Made by a program: the position numbers and the translations under genes. From positions 1 to 64,000 of the forward strand of contig CAKREB010000007.1 in the NCBI GenBank assembly GCA_934317005.1: a DNA stretch of 64,000 nucleotides, in the 5' to 3' direction. Under the pieces are notes generated by a model that ran no database searches, was not told the DNA's origin, and saw only the letters and a program-made list of their open reading frames with translations. Numbering within the stretch: position 1 is the first letter of the stretch; every line of letters starts with the position of its first letter. This DNA comes from an uncultured Lachnospiraceae bacterium (lineage in GTDB: Bacteria; Bacillota; Clostridia; Lachnospirales; Lachnospiraceae). Below, piece after piece: positions 52,198 through 61,075 of the stretch.

Positions 52198-53631
52198 TTA
52201 GATTGTTCCATGTTTCTTACCAATTGGATATTCGCTCTTTGAAAACAGCATTTCAAACGCATATAAGAGCTGCTTTCTTGCTGATTCCGGAGCGATAACA
52301 GAATCTACATATCCACGTGCTGCCGCTGCATCTGTTCCGGACTGTGCTGCAAATTCAGAAGCCTTCTGTGCAAGATCTGCACCTTCTTCTCCTGCATACA
52401 TGATCTTTGCTGCAACCTTTGCATCCATCATACCGATTTCTGCATCTGGAAGTGCAAATACCATATCAGCACCAATATGTTTTGAATTCATTGTGATGTA
52501 AGCACTGCCGTATGCCTTACCTGTGATAAGGTTTACCTTTGGAACGTCAGCCTCTGCAAATGCTGCTGTTAATCTTGCTGCTGCCTTTGCGATTGTCTTT
52601 TCCTCTTCTACAGATGTTGCATAGCCCTCTACATTTGTCAATGTCAGAACCGGAATATTAAACGCATCACACTTCTTAACGAAGGCTGCTGCCTTTTCAC
52701 AACCCTGTGTAGTAAGACGTCCGTCATACTTCTCAACTTCTTTTCCGTTTTCATCGAAAACTGCTGTACGGTTTGCAACCGCACCAACTGTCATGCCGTC
52801 AAAGCAGATAAAACCTGTTACCATCTCTTTTGCAAAGCCGGCCTGAAGCTCTAAGAAGAAATTGTTATCACTTAAATCTTCCAGTGCCAAAGCCGGATCT
52901 GCAACCTCTGCTGCAAAATCAGGTACGGCACGATTCAGATCATCCATACATTCATCTGAGAATGCTGTATCATTATTGTTCTCCGGAAGGATAGACACAA
53001 GCTCTCTCACACGATTTAATAACTCAACTTCACCCTCCACTACAAAATCAACATTTGAAGCTGTCTTCTGGAAATCAGCAGATGCTGTATCTAACTTATC
53101 TGTATAGTTTCCATCCAATGTGTTTGGAGAATTTACGAAAAGCTTTGCATTTTCTGCCTCCATAAATGTGAAATCGCTCATTGCTGTAAGAACAGCAACA
53201 CCACCACCACAGTTACCAAAAACAGCACTGATCTGCGGTACGATTCCGGAAGCCTTTGCTTTCATCTTATAAATCTGTCCAAAACCTGCAAGTGCATCTG
53301 TAGACTCCTGCAGACGCATACCGGCACAGTCCATCAGTCCGATAACAGGTACTCCCGTTTTCATTGCCAACTCATAAACATGTGCAATCTTCTTTGCGTG
53401 CATCTCTCCAACGGTTCCGTTCATAGCAGATGCATCCTGGCTATAGATATAGACAGGAGTGTTCTGAACCAGACCATATCCGGTAATAACTCCGTCCGCT
53501 GGTACTGATTTTTCCTGCATGTTAAAATCCGTGCTTCTCTTTGTAATGTTCGCACCGATCTCAACAAAACTGTTCTCATCAACTAAAGTCGCGATGCGGT
53601 CTTTTGCTGATAAAGCATTTGTGTTACTCAT
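52198..53631 (-). CDS. mmdA: Acyl-CoA carboxyltransferase (methylmalonyl-CoA decarboxylase alpha / 12S type)
   Basis: 477 residues from MSNTNALSAKDRI (53631; GGAGGG upstream). It is a crotonase-fold carboxyltransferase with N- and C-lobes: ITGYGLVQNTPVYIYSQD, FGNCGGGVAVLTAMSDFTFM (oxyanion-hole glycines), VEGYATSVEEE and GKAYGSAYITMNSKHIGADM. It moves CO2 from methylmalonyl-CoA (or another acyl-CoA) to biotin. It begins an operon in the order mmdA-D-C-B, as known from Veillonella. The lobe SPNTLDG insert is shorter than in propionyl-CoA carboxylase. Glutaconyl- or malonyl-type substrates cannot be excluded. Confidence 0.9.
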   Translation of the reverse strand: MSNTNALSAKDRIATLVDENSFVEIGANITKRSTDFNMQEKSVPADGVITGYGLVQNTPVYIYSQDASAMNGTVGEMHAKKIAHVYELAMKTGVPVIGLMDCAGMRLQESTDALAGFGQIYKMKAKASGIVPQISAVFGNCGGGVAVLTAMSDFTFMEAENAKLFVNSPNTLDGNYTDKLDTASADFQKTASNVDFVVEGEVELLNRVRELVSILPENNNDTAFSDECMDDLNRAVPDFAAEVADPALALEDLSDNNFFLELQAGFAKEMVTGFICFDGMTVGAVANRTAVFDENGKEVEKYDGRLTTQGCEKAAAFVKKCDAFNIPVLTLTNVEGYATSVEEEKTIAKAAARLTAAFAEADVPKVNLITGKAYGSAYITMNSKHIGADMVFALPDAEIGMMDAKVAAKIMYAGEEGADLAQKASEFAAQSGTDAAAARGYVDSVIAPESARKQLLYAFEMLFSKSEYPIGKKHGTI

Positions 53632-54155
53632 GTTCAGCCCTCCAATATAGTATAATTTATTTTCACACATCCGCTCTAAGACAGAGTAATCTGCCCTTTC
53701 CTGAATATGTGAACCAAATTCCCATGAAATTTAGGAATCTGACACGGCAAAATTGTAATATCCGTACTCTCTTCTACTGCTTTATCACAGCTTTTAAAAA
53801 GAGGTACACTGCTTGCTGTCTGTCTAATGGCAGATAACAGCAAAATAATTGATAAATCAAATTTACACCAATTGTAATTTTAGCTCTTTTACTCAAAAAA
53901 GGCAACACCTTTTTCCTTTAAAAACTTCAAAAAAAGCAGATTTTCTTCACCTTTTAAAATGTTTACATGTATACCGGAAAACACCATTTCAAAAGCATAC
54001 CTTTTTCATTTTGTGCATAACATAGCAAAAAAAGAGCGCACATTCTTTCTGTCGGAATTGCCAGACGATTCCTGCTAAGATATCACTACTTTATGCGCAC
54101 TTTCCCGCTATTAAAGAAGCTGCCTGTCCGCTCTTACTATGAAATGAGGTTTCCT
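53632..54155. other. Divergent region between mmdA and dacF
   Basis: No gene seen. It holds two adjacent short palindromes, TTGATAAATCAA (53849-53860) and TTACA-ccaat-TGTAA (53863-53877), which may be operators. There is an A/T-flanked small stem (AAAAAGG/CCTTTTT, 53896-53917) and a GGAAT/ATTCC hairpin near 54055-54074. No consensus promoter could be assigned for either gene. Confidence 0.45.
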
Positions 54156-55418
54156 ATGCAAAAATTGATCAGCGCATTTGTGCTAGGCATCAGCCTTTTT
54201 CTGTTGTTTCTTCCACTTACCGGACATCTTGAGTCTGTCATTTGCCAAAAAGCCCCTTATCACTCTGTTTCTCAGATTCCCTCTCCTGCTGCAAAAACCT
54301 ATACCGGAAAAGATTTTTCTATCATATCCCCACAAAAAGTTCCTGCTTCCATGCACGCAAAAGCCTATTGCCTTTTTGATGCCGACAGCAGACGGACGCT
54401 GCTTGGTTCTAATGAAGATAAGACAATGCCGATGGCAAGCACTACAAAGATCATGACCTGTCTGCTTGCAATCGAAAAAGGAAACCTAAACAGTAAAGTA
54501 AAGGTATCCTCCTACGCTGCTTCCATGCCCGATGTCCAGCTAAACATGCAAACCGGTGACTCATTTTATCTAAAGGATCTTCTCTATTCCCTTATGCTAG
54601 AGTCCCACAATGATACCGCTGTTGCAATCGCAGAGCATATCGGCGGTTCCGTGGAAGGCTTTGCACGACTTATGAACCAAAGGGCGCAGGAGCTTGGCTG
54701 CAGCCACACCCACTTTGTCACGCCAAACGGACTGGATGCGAAGGAGCACTACACGACTGCAAGAGAGCTTTGTCTGATCGCAAGCTATGCCATACAGAAC
54801 AAAACCTTTTGTAAGATCATAAGCACTCCATCTTACTCCTTTCAGGACTGTTCCGGCAAAAAAAGCTACTCCGTACATAATCACGATGCCTTTCTGACAA
54901 GTTATCCCGGTGCTCTTGGCATCAAAACAGGATTTACCGGCAATGCCGGATATTGCTTCTGTGGCGCTGCCAGACGAAACGGGCATACTTTGATCAGTGC
55001 TGTTCTCGCCTGCGGATGGCCCCCTCACAAAAGCTATAAATGGACAGATACCAAAACCCTGATGGATTATGGCTTTGCAAATTTTCAGACAGTGTCTGTC
55101 GATACCCTTGCCATCCCCAAAAAACTTCCTGTCCTGTCAGGCACGAAATACCTTATATCTGTCAAAAGAACGAAGCACAAAAAGGTTTCCTTACCGCTAA
55201 GCGAAACAGATTTCCTTACAGTATCCCTGCGTCTGCAGACCCCTCTCAAAGCTCCGATCCGCCAGGGGGACATTATCGCGCAGGAGGAATACTCTCTAAA
55301 CGGAAAGGTTCTTTACCGCTTTCCTGTAACAGCAAAAGAGAGCGTTCCAAAACGAACGCTCTCTTATTATCAGAGGATCATCAAACAGCTCTTTTTGCTG
55401 CATTGTCTGACAGATTAG
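54156..55418 (+). CDS. dacF: Serine-type D-alanyl-D-alanine carboxypeptidase (PBP5-like)
   Basis: 420 residues from MQKLISAFVLG (54156; GAGG 6 nt upstream; an ATG at 54144 is less well placed). The enzyme trims the terminal D-Ala of peptidoglycan stem peptides. It has a signal peptide/membrane anchor (about 1-25), then the penicillin-binding fold with STTK (Ser nucleophile), SHN and KTG in IKTGFTGNAGYC. A C-terminal PBP5-like beta domain follows (LPVLSGTKYLISVKR), then a final hydrophobic stretch. The symbol dacF is by likeness to Bacillus paralogues; dacB-type function is possible. Its stop overlaps the next gene's stop by 3 bp. Confidence 0.93.
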   Translation: MQKLISAFVLGISLFLLFLPLTGHLESVICQKAPYHSVSQIPSPAAKTYTGKDFSIISPQKVPASMHAKAYCLFDADSRRTLLGSNEDKTMPMASTTKIMTCLLAIEKGNLNSKVKVSSYAASMPDVQLNMQTGDSFYLKDLLYSLMLESHNDTAVAIAEHIGGSVEGFARLMNQRAQELGCSHTHFVTPNGLDAKEHYTTARELCLIASYAIQNKTFCKIISTPSYSFQDCSGKKSYSVHNHDAFLTSYPGALGIKTGFTGNAGYCFCGAARRNGHTLISAVLACGWPPHKSYKWTDTKTLMDYGFANFQTVSVDTLAIPKKLPVLSGTKYLISVKRTKHKKVSLPLSETDFLTVSLRLQTPLKAPIRQGDIIAQEEYSLNGKVLYRFPVTAKESVPKRTLSYYQRIIKQLFLLHCLTD

Positions 55419-55666
55419 TCTTCCTTTGCTGAAATACTATCTGTATTTTCTTCCTGTTCCTGCTCTTTTTTTGCCCGCAGAAACATTCTGGTTGCATATA
55501 CGACAATTCCAATGGCTGCTGCTCCCATAACCACACAGATTCCTACTGCCACCGGCATGGTGAATGTGTTGTCACCCATATATTTGTTTTTTGCAATGCC
55601 ATATACCATATATAAGATGTACGCAGCAACGGCATAATAAATAATTGATTTTTGTTTCTTATTCAT
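55415..55666 (-). CDS. Small two-helix membrane protein
   Basis: 83 residues from MNKKQKSIIYYAV (55666; GGAG 6 nt upstream). Two membrane helices: about 8-24 and 37-60. An acidic tail follows (KEQEQEENTDS). I do not recognise it. Its 3' end overlaps that of dacF on the other strand, and it lies 110 bp downstream of mmsB. Confidence 0.7.
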   Translation of the reverse strand: MNKKQKSIIYYAVAAYILYMVYGIAKNKYMGDNTFTMPVAVGICVVMGAAAIGIVVYATRMFLRAKKEQEQEENTDSISAKED

Positions 55667-55776
55667 AAAAATCTCCATTTCTTTTCAGCCTGCAAGCTAT
55701 GGGTGCAGGCACAATATTTGTACCTTTTCTTTACGGGATTTGCATTTTTACGCTTTTTAATACGTTTTTGTCCGTA

Positions 55777-56961
55777 TTATGCTTTTGCTGTGTCCTTGTT
55801 GTTTACCTTGATATCAAAGATAACGGCAAGCAATAATACGGCACCTTTTACAACATACTGCCAGTTACTGTTCAATCCATAGATAGACATTCCCTGATTG
55901 ATAATACCCATCAGGATAGCACCAATCACAGCACCACCGACTGTACCGGAACCACCGTATGCAGATGCACCACCAATGAAGCAGGAACCGATCGCATCCA
56001 TTTCGAATGAGTTACCGGTATCACCATTTACAGAACCGATACGAGCTGCACAAAGCAAACCACAAAGACCTGCTAAGAAGGAAACACTTGTGTATGCGAA
56101 GAAGTAAATCTTCTTTGTATCAATACCGGAAAGTCTTGCTGCCTTTTCATTACCACCAACTGCGTAGAAATAACGACCAAATGCTGTCTTGCTTGTAAGA
56201 TATGCATAGATGGCAACGACTAAGATAACCCAGAGAAGCATAACCGGAATACCCTTGTAGCATGCTAACTTATAGCAGTATGCCAAAATACATAGAGCGA
56301 TAACTGCTGATTTTACATAAGCTCCGACCGGAGAACCCGTAGAGTAGCCAAGCTTTGCTTTCTTTCTTGTCTTAATCACTGTATAGATCATTAATACAAC
56401 AGCGATCACAATACCGGCGATCAATGCAGAAACCTTTAAGCTTCCATCATCTAAGCCCGGAATCGCAATATAAGATGTAAAGATGTCTAAGAATGTCTGA
56501 TTCTTAATAGAAACTGTCTTACTGTCAAGAACGACACGACCAATTCCACGGAATACAAACATACCGGCAAGTGTTGTTACAAATGGAGGAATCTTTGCAT
56601 ATCCAACCCAGTAGCCCTGCCATACACCTACTAATAAACCAACTAACAGACCAATAATGATAACCGGGATTGCACCCAGGCTTGTTTTTGCAAAAAGCTG
56701 TGCTGCGATCGCACCAACTAAACATACAACAGAACCTACTGCCAAGTCGATGTTACCACCGGTCAGGATACATAATAACATACCACAGGCAAGGATAACA
56801 ACGTATGCATTCTGCAATAACAGGTTTGACAGGTTCTGAGCATATGTCATTCTTCCTCCTGTCAGATAATTAAAGAACAAGAATACAATTACCATGATGA
56901 TGATCATCGTATACTTTACAAGAAAATCTTTTCCTTTTGATTTTGTATTATTCATTGTCAT
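55777..56961 (-). CDS. mmsB: Sugar ABC transporter permease (MmsB / XylH / MglC type)
   Basis: 394 residues; AAGGAG lies before ATG 56961 (MTMNNTKSK). About ten membrane helices. Family motifs: GGNIDLAVGSVVCLVGAIAA, PPFVTTLAGMFVFRGIGRVV and GGNEKAARLSGIDTKKIYFFAY (in parts). It forms the membrane channel with MmsA. It is the last gene of the chvE-mmsA-mmsB order, 11 bp after mmsA. Confidence 0.96.
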   Translation of the reverse strand: MTMNNTKSKGKDFLVKYTMIIIMVIVFLFFNYLTGGRMTYAQNLSNLLLQNAYVVILACGMLLCILTGGNIDLAVGSVVCLVGAIAAQLFAKTSLGAIPVIIIGLLVGLLVGVWQGYWVGYAKIPPFVTTLAGMFVFRGIGRVVLDSKTVSIKNQTFLDIFTSYIAIPGLDDGSLKVSALIAGIVIAVVLMIYTVIKTRKKAKLGYSTGSPVGAYVKSAVIALCILAYCYKLACYKGIPVMLLWVILVVAIYAYLTSKTAFGRYFYAVGGNEKAARLSGIDTKKIYFFAYTSVSFLAGLCGLLCAARIGSVNGDTGNSFEMDAIGSCFIGGASAYGGSGTVGGAVIGAILMGIINQGMSIYGLNSNWQYVVKGAVLLLAVIFDIKVNNKDTAKA

Positions 56962-56972
56962 CAAACTCCTTT

Positions 56973-58511
56973 CTAATGAGTGCCATTTTTCAAAATAGCT
57001 GTCATAATCTTTTCCTGAGTTACTTCTTCTGACGAGAATTCACCCACGATGCGACCTTCATTCATAACATAAATGCGGTCACACATACCTAACAGTTCCG
57101 GCATTTCAGAAGAAATCATGATGACACTCTTTCCTTCAGATACCATCTGATTCATGATGCCATAAATCTCATACTTGGCTCCGACATCAATACCTCTTGT
57201 CGGTTCATCCAAAATCAGAATATCCGGATCTGCAAACATCCATTTTGCCAAAAGTACCTTCTGCTGATTACCACCAGAAAGATTTCCTACGTTCTGCTCA
57301 ATAGAGTCGCACTTTGTTTTAAACTTCTTACAATATTCATCTGCAACTGTCTTTTCCTTGTCAAAGTCGATCACTCCATGACGGCTGCAGATTTTTTCCA
57401 TACGTGCCATTGTCGTATTCTCACGGATTGGTTTTCCTAATACCAGACCGTTTCCTTTACGATCCTCCGTCACATACGCAAGACCGGACTCAATTGCCTG
57501 ATGAACAGTCTTTAATACGGTCTTTTTACCATTCAGATACAGATCGCCGGATATCTTTTGTCCATAGCTGTGACCAAAGATACTCATGCAGAGCTCTGTA
57601 CGACCGGCACCCTGCAGTCCTGCGAAACCAACGATCTCACCTTTATGTACCTTAAAGGAAACATCTGTATCCACCTGACGTTCTGAATACGTTGGATGGA
57701 ACACGTTCCAGTTTTTCACTTCCAGACATACATCTTTGCTGACATTGTGCTCTCTTGCCGGATAACGGTCAGTCAGCTCACGACCTACCATTCCCTGAAT
57801 AATACGATTTTCATCGATATCGTGGTTTTCATTTACCATAGTTTCAATCGAATGTCCATCACGGATAACCGTAATACGGTCAGCAACATAAGCTACCTCG
57901 TTTAACTTATGTGTAATAATGATAGATGTCATTCCCTGCTTCTTAAATTCCAAAAGCAGATCCAACAGCATCTTTGTATCTTCTTCATTTAAAGAAGATG
58001 TCGGTTCATCTAAGATTAACAGCTTAACATTTTTTGATAATGCCTTTGCAATCTCTACAAGCTGCTGCTTACCGGTACCAATATCCTTGATCAGTGTTGT
58101 TGCCGGCTCTGTAAGACCTACCTGACGCAGATGCTTTTCTGCTTCAGAATATGTAGCATCCCAATCTATTCCGAATTTTCCTTTTCTTTCATTTCCTAAA
58201 AACATATTCTCGCCGATACTTAACAGCGGAATCAGAGCAAGCTCCTGATGTATGATAACAATTCCCTTGCTCTCACTATCTTTCAGTTTTGAAAACTGAC
58301 AAACCTCTCCATTATAAATAATGTCGCCCTCATAGCTTCCATATGGATATACGCCGCTTAGGATATTCATCAGGGTCGATTTACCGGCACCGTTTTCTCC
58401 AACCAGTGCATGAATCTCGCCACGTTCCACCTGCAGGTTTACATTGTGCAACACACGCACGCCCGGAAACTCTTTTACAATATCCTTCATATTCAAAATT
58501 AAATCTGCCAT
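56973..58511 (-). CDS. mmsA: Sugar ABC transporter ATP-binding protein (MmsA / XylG / MglA type)
   Basis: 512 residues with two ATPase halves. N-half: GENGAGKSTLMNIL, GIVIIHQELALIP, GKQQLVEIAKAL, LILDEPTSSL. C-half: GLQGAGRTEL (degenerate Walker A), LSGGNQQKVLLAKWM, LILDEPTRGIDVGAK. This two-domain form is typical of the pentose/hexose CUT2 importers. AAGGAGG lies before the ATG. Confidence 0.97.
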   Translation of the reverse strand: MADLILNMKDIVKEFPGVRVLHNVNLQVERGEIHALVGENGAGKSTLMNILSGVYPYGSYEGDIIYNGEVCQFSKLKDSESKGIVIIHQELALIPLLSIGENMFLGNERKGKFGIDWDATYSEAEKHLRQVGLTEPATTLIKDIGTGKQQLVEIAKALSKNVKLLILDEPTSSLNEEDTKMLLDLLLEFKKQGMTSIIITHKLNEVAYVADRITVIRDGHSIETMVNENHDIDENRIIQGMVGRELTDRYPAREHNVSKDVCLEVKNWNVFHPTYSERQVDTDVSFKVHKGEIVGFAGLQGAGRTELCMSIFGHSYGQKISGDLYLNGKKTVLKTVHQAIESGLAYVTEDRKGNGLVLGKPIRENTTMARMEKICSRHGVIDFDKEKTVADEYCKKFKTKCDSIEQNVGNLSGGNQQKVLLAKWMFADPDILILDEPTRGIDVGAKYEIYGIMNQMVSEGKSVIMISSEMPELLGMCDRIYVMNEGRIVGEFSSEEVTQEKIMTAILKNGTH

Positions 58512-58540
58512 GCGTAATCCTCCTTCCTTCTATTTTGAAA

Positions 58541-58559
58541 GGGCAGCCTTTTGCTGCCC
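58541..58559. terminator. Hairpin between chvE and mmsA, possible partial terminator
   Basis: GGGCAGC-ctttt-GCTGCCC in the 78-bp gap. On the minus strand it is followed by only TTTC, so it may reduce read-through or protect the binding-protein transcript, giving more binding protein than ATPase. Confidence 0.5.
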
Positions 58560-58589
58560 CCTCTTTTGCTGTGTCAAATAATCATTTCA

Positions 58590-59732
58590 TTATTCTGCAG
58601 CCTTTAAATATCCGTTACTATCTTCTGTGTAGTATCCTGTATCTACTAACAATTCTTTGTAGTTATCCTTTGTAACTGTTTCCGGTGTCAACAAATAAGA
58701 AGGAACCTTTAATGTACCATTGTCATAAGACTCTGTATCATATTTTGTTTCACAGTCAACCTTTGAAGTAAGCTCTTCTGCCGGCTTCTTATCCTGAAGA
58801 ATTTCCTTAGAAAGTTCCAGTGTAACGACTGCTTCATTTGCAACAGCTTTGTATACTGTCATTGACTGCTTGCCATCAATGATGTTCTTTAAGTTCTCTT
58901 CATCACCATCCTGGCCAGTAATGATTGGTTTGTTCTTACCCTTGTAATCAGACTGGATAGCCTGTGTTACACCAAGTGCTGTAGAGTCATTTGAGCAAAG
59001 GCATACATCAAGCTGTGTCTTACCATCTGCGTAGTAAGAAGCTAAGATGTTCTGCATACGGTCAAGTGCTGTAGAAGTATCCCACTGTGCTGTACCAACT
59101 TCTTCAAACTTCTTCTGTCCTGAAGGAATCTTAAGTGTTCCGGCATCAATGTATTTCTTTAATGTATCCATTGCACCATTGTAGAAGAATGTTGCATTGT
59201 TATCGGCAGGATCACCTGCTGTAACTTCGAGGTTGTATGTCTTGTCACCTGCATTGTCAAGATCCAGAGTATCAATAATGTACTGTCCCTGTAACTGACC
59301 TACCTTGTAGTTATCAAATGATACATAGTAAGAAATTGCATCTGTGTTACGAATCAGACGGTCATAAGAAACAACCGGAATATCTGCTCCTTTAGCATCT
59401 GCTAAAACAGTAGAAAGTGATTCACCATCAATTGCTGCAACGATAAGAAGATCTACATTTTCTGAGATCAGGTTCTGAATATCATTTACCTGCTGATCTG
59501 TATCATTATCAGAGTATGTAATCTCTACCTTGTAACCAGCCTTTTCAAACTCTTTCTTCAGATAAGAACCATCTCTGTTCCAACGCTCCAAAGATTTTGT
59601 TGGCATTGAGATACCGACTGTCTTTTTCGTGTCATCTCCTGATTTCTTCTCTGAACCAGGCTGCTCACAACCTGTAAACATTGTTGCTACCATTGCCGTA
59701 CATAATAATCCTGCTAATAATTTTTTTCTCAT
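58590..59732 (-). CDS. chvE: Sugar-binding lipoprotein, ChvE type
   Basis: 380 residues; AAGGAG lies before the ATG. Lipoprotein signal with Cys near 22 (MFTGCEQPG), then a periplasmic-binding-protein type 1 fold: VGISMPTKSLERWNRDG, LIVAAIDGESL, PVVSYDRLIRNTDAISYYVSFDN (in parts), SNDSTALGVTQAI and ITGQDGDEENL. This is the ChvE/XylF-like group binding xylose, glucose, galactose or arabinose; the exact sugar cannot be read off. It is first in the operon. Confidence 0.94.
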   Translation of the reverse strand: MRKKLLAGLLCTAMVATMFTGCEQPGSEKKSGDDTKKTVGISMPTKSLERWNRDGSYLKKEFEKAGYKVEITYSDNDTDQQVNDIQNLISENVDLLIVAAIDGESLSTVLADAKGADIPVVSYDRLIRNTDAISYYVSFDNYKVGQLQGQYIIDTLDLDNAGDKTYNLEVTAGDPADNNATFFYNGAMDTLKKYIDAGTLKIPSGQKKFEEVGTAQWDTSTALDRMQNILASYYADGKTQLDVCLCSNDSTALGVTQAIQSDYKGKNKPIITGQDGDEENLKNIIDGKQSMTVYKAVANEAVVTLELSKEILQDKKPAEELTSKVDCETKYDTESYDNGTLKVPSYLLTPETVTKDNYKELLVDTGYYTEDSNGYLKAAE

Positions 59733-60031
59733 ATTTTCTCCTTTCCGGAAGTCCGCTGACTTCCAACCTCATCACAATTCACCCACTAAGTTGTGATCAG
59801 GTTCTCGTTTTTTTAACTGTGCTTATCATATCAGAAAACTACTAGCAATGATTTACGACCTTCATCACTTTTTTGTGCATTTCGCCAACTATAGCATCAC
59901 TTTTTTGCCAAAACTAGCACATTTTTGCAAAAAGCACAATTTTTGTATGATTTTCCCATTAAAATTGTGCACTTTTTCTATTTTCTTCTGTAAAAAAGGG
60001 AAAGGAACACTTCCTTGTGACGCATAATATG
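59733..60031 (-). promoter_or_regulatory. chvE upstream region with spaced direct repeats
   Basis: CATCACTTTTTTG occurs at 59863-59875 and 59895-59907, exactly 32 bp apart (three helix turns). On the minus strand a TATAGT (59888-59893) lies between them without a good -35, which suggests an activated promoter. There is no further gene here. Confidence 0.45.
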
Positions 60032-60943
60032 CTACCAATATTTCTTCTCCTTGAAAATAATCAGACTGATCAACACAATAAAAAGGCATATGCCTATTAC
60101 GATCGGATACGCATATTTGTACTGCAGCTCCGGCATATACGAAAAGTTCATGCCATACCAGCCGGCTATCAGCGAAAGCGGCAGAAAGATAGTGGTTACG
60201 ATCGTAAGTATTTTCATGACGTCATTTTGGCGGATGCCGATCTCTGACTGATAAACCTCCTGTACCTGCATCGCATATTCCCGCAAAAGCTGCGTTTCAC
60301 CTGCCAGTCTGTTTACCCGGTCTGCATATCTGCCATAAAACTGCATCTCCTCTTCACCAAAGAAGCCTTCCTGATTTTCTAACAGTTCATCGCCGATATC
60401 TGCCAGTTGACTATAATAATGATAAAATCGTGCTATCACCTTCTTGATCTGCAGCATCCGATAACTGAAATGCTCTACCTTGCCCTGCAGCACATCCTCT
60501 TCAATATTTGCGATTTCTACCTCAATCGCTTCTAAGAAAATCAGATCATTACTGATAAAGGATTGTAAAAAGTCATATAAAAAACGTTCGAGGGAATATT
60601 CCTTCCGGATAATCTCTCTGGAAAGCTTTTCAATCTGACTGACGATACTTCCATCCTGATCTAACACCAGTACAAAATCCTTCAAAATGTATAAAGCAAA
60701 CTCAATTGGTTTTTCCTTTTCTCCCTTTGCCGGTACACGAATTGTACCAAACAGGAAATCACGGTAGCTTTCCATCTTACAATAATGTACATTGTCAACA
60801 TTATGCCATATGGAAAATTTTTCCTTCCATCTGGAATCCTTCTGCCATTCCTCTAACGGAAGAACACATACTCCATTTTTATTTTCAAAGAAGCGTTGTT
60901 CATCTACTTTCCGAATACCATCTTCTACGACACTATAATACAC
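60032..60943 (-). CDS. corA: CorA-family magnesium transporter
   Basis: 303 residues with a probable GTG start at 60943 (AAGGGG 7 nt upstream); the frame extends to a TTG at 60982. The N-terminal cytosolic domain is mixed alpha/beta with a long helix (about 150-230). Two C-terminal membrane helices surround the signature YGMNF, then SYMPELQYKYAYP as the periplasmic loop, and a basic tail FKEKKYW. It should be a pentameric Mg2+ (or Co2+/Ni2+) channel. No Mg-sensing leader is visible. Confidence 0.93.
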   Translation of the reverse strand: MYYSVVEDGIRKVDEQRFFENKNGVCVLPLEEWQKDSRWKEKFSIWHNVDNVHYCKMESYRDFLFGTIRVPAKGEKEKPIEFALYILKDFVLVLDQDGSIVSQIEKLSREIIRKEYSLERFLYDFLQSFISNDLIFLEAIEVEIANIEEDVLQGKVEHFSYRMLQIKKVIARFYHYYSQLADIGDELLENQEGFFGEEEMQFYGRYADRVNRLAGETQLLREYAMQVQEVYQSEIGIRQNDVMKILTIVTTIFLPLSLIAGWYGMNFSYMPELQYKYAYPIVIGICLFIVLISLIIFKEKKYW

Positions 60944-61019
60944 TGTTTTCCCCTTTCTGCTGCAAAAGTAACAAAGTGCCAAAAGTCAAATCCAGACCTT
61001 TAGCACTTTATCCTTTTTA

Positions 61020-61075
61020 TAAAAGAGAGAATGTGCTGTCATTCTCTCTGCAAGAATCATAAAGTGATTCTTAAC
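61020..61075 (-). terminator. pbuX terminator, shortened copy of the twin-hairpin repeat
   Basis: On the minus strand AAGAATCA-cttta-TGATTCTT is followed by GAGAGAATG-acagca-CATTCTCTC and TTTT. The layout and the GCAGAGAGAATG junction match the dispersed repeat of 26 and 29 kb, here placed as the terminator of the pbuX gene. Confidence 0.78.

Noticed and set aside
53849..53860. FNR/CRP-type site TTGATAAATCAA
   Set aside because: The half-sites are separated by 2 bp, whereas FNR sites need 4. It is kept only as an unassigned palindrome.
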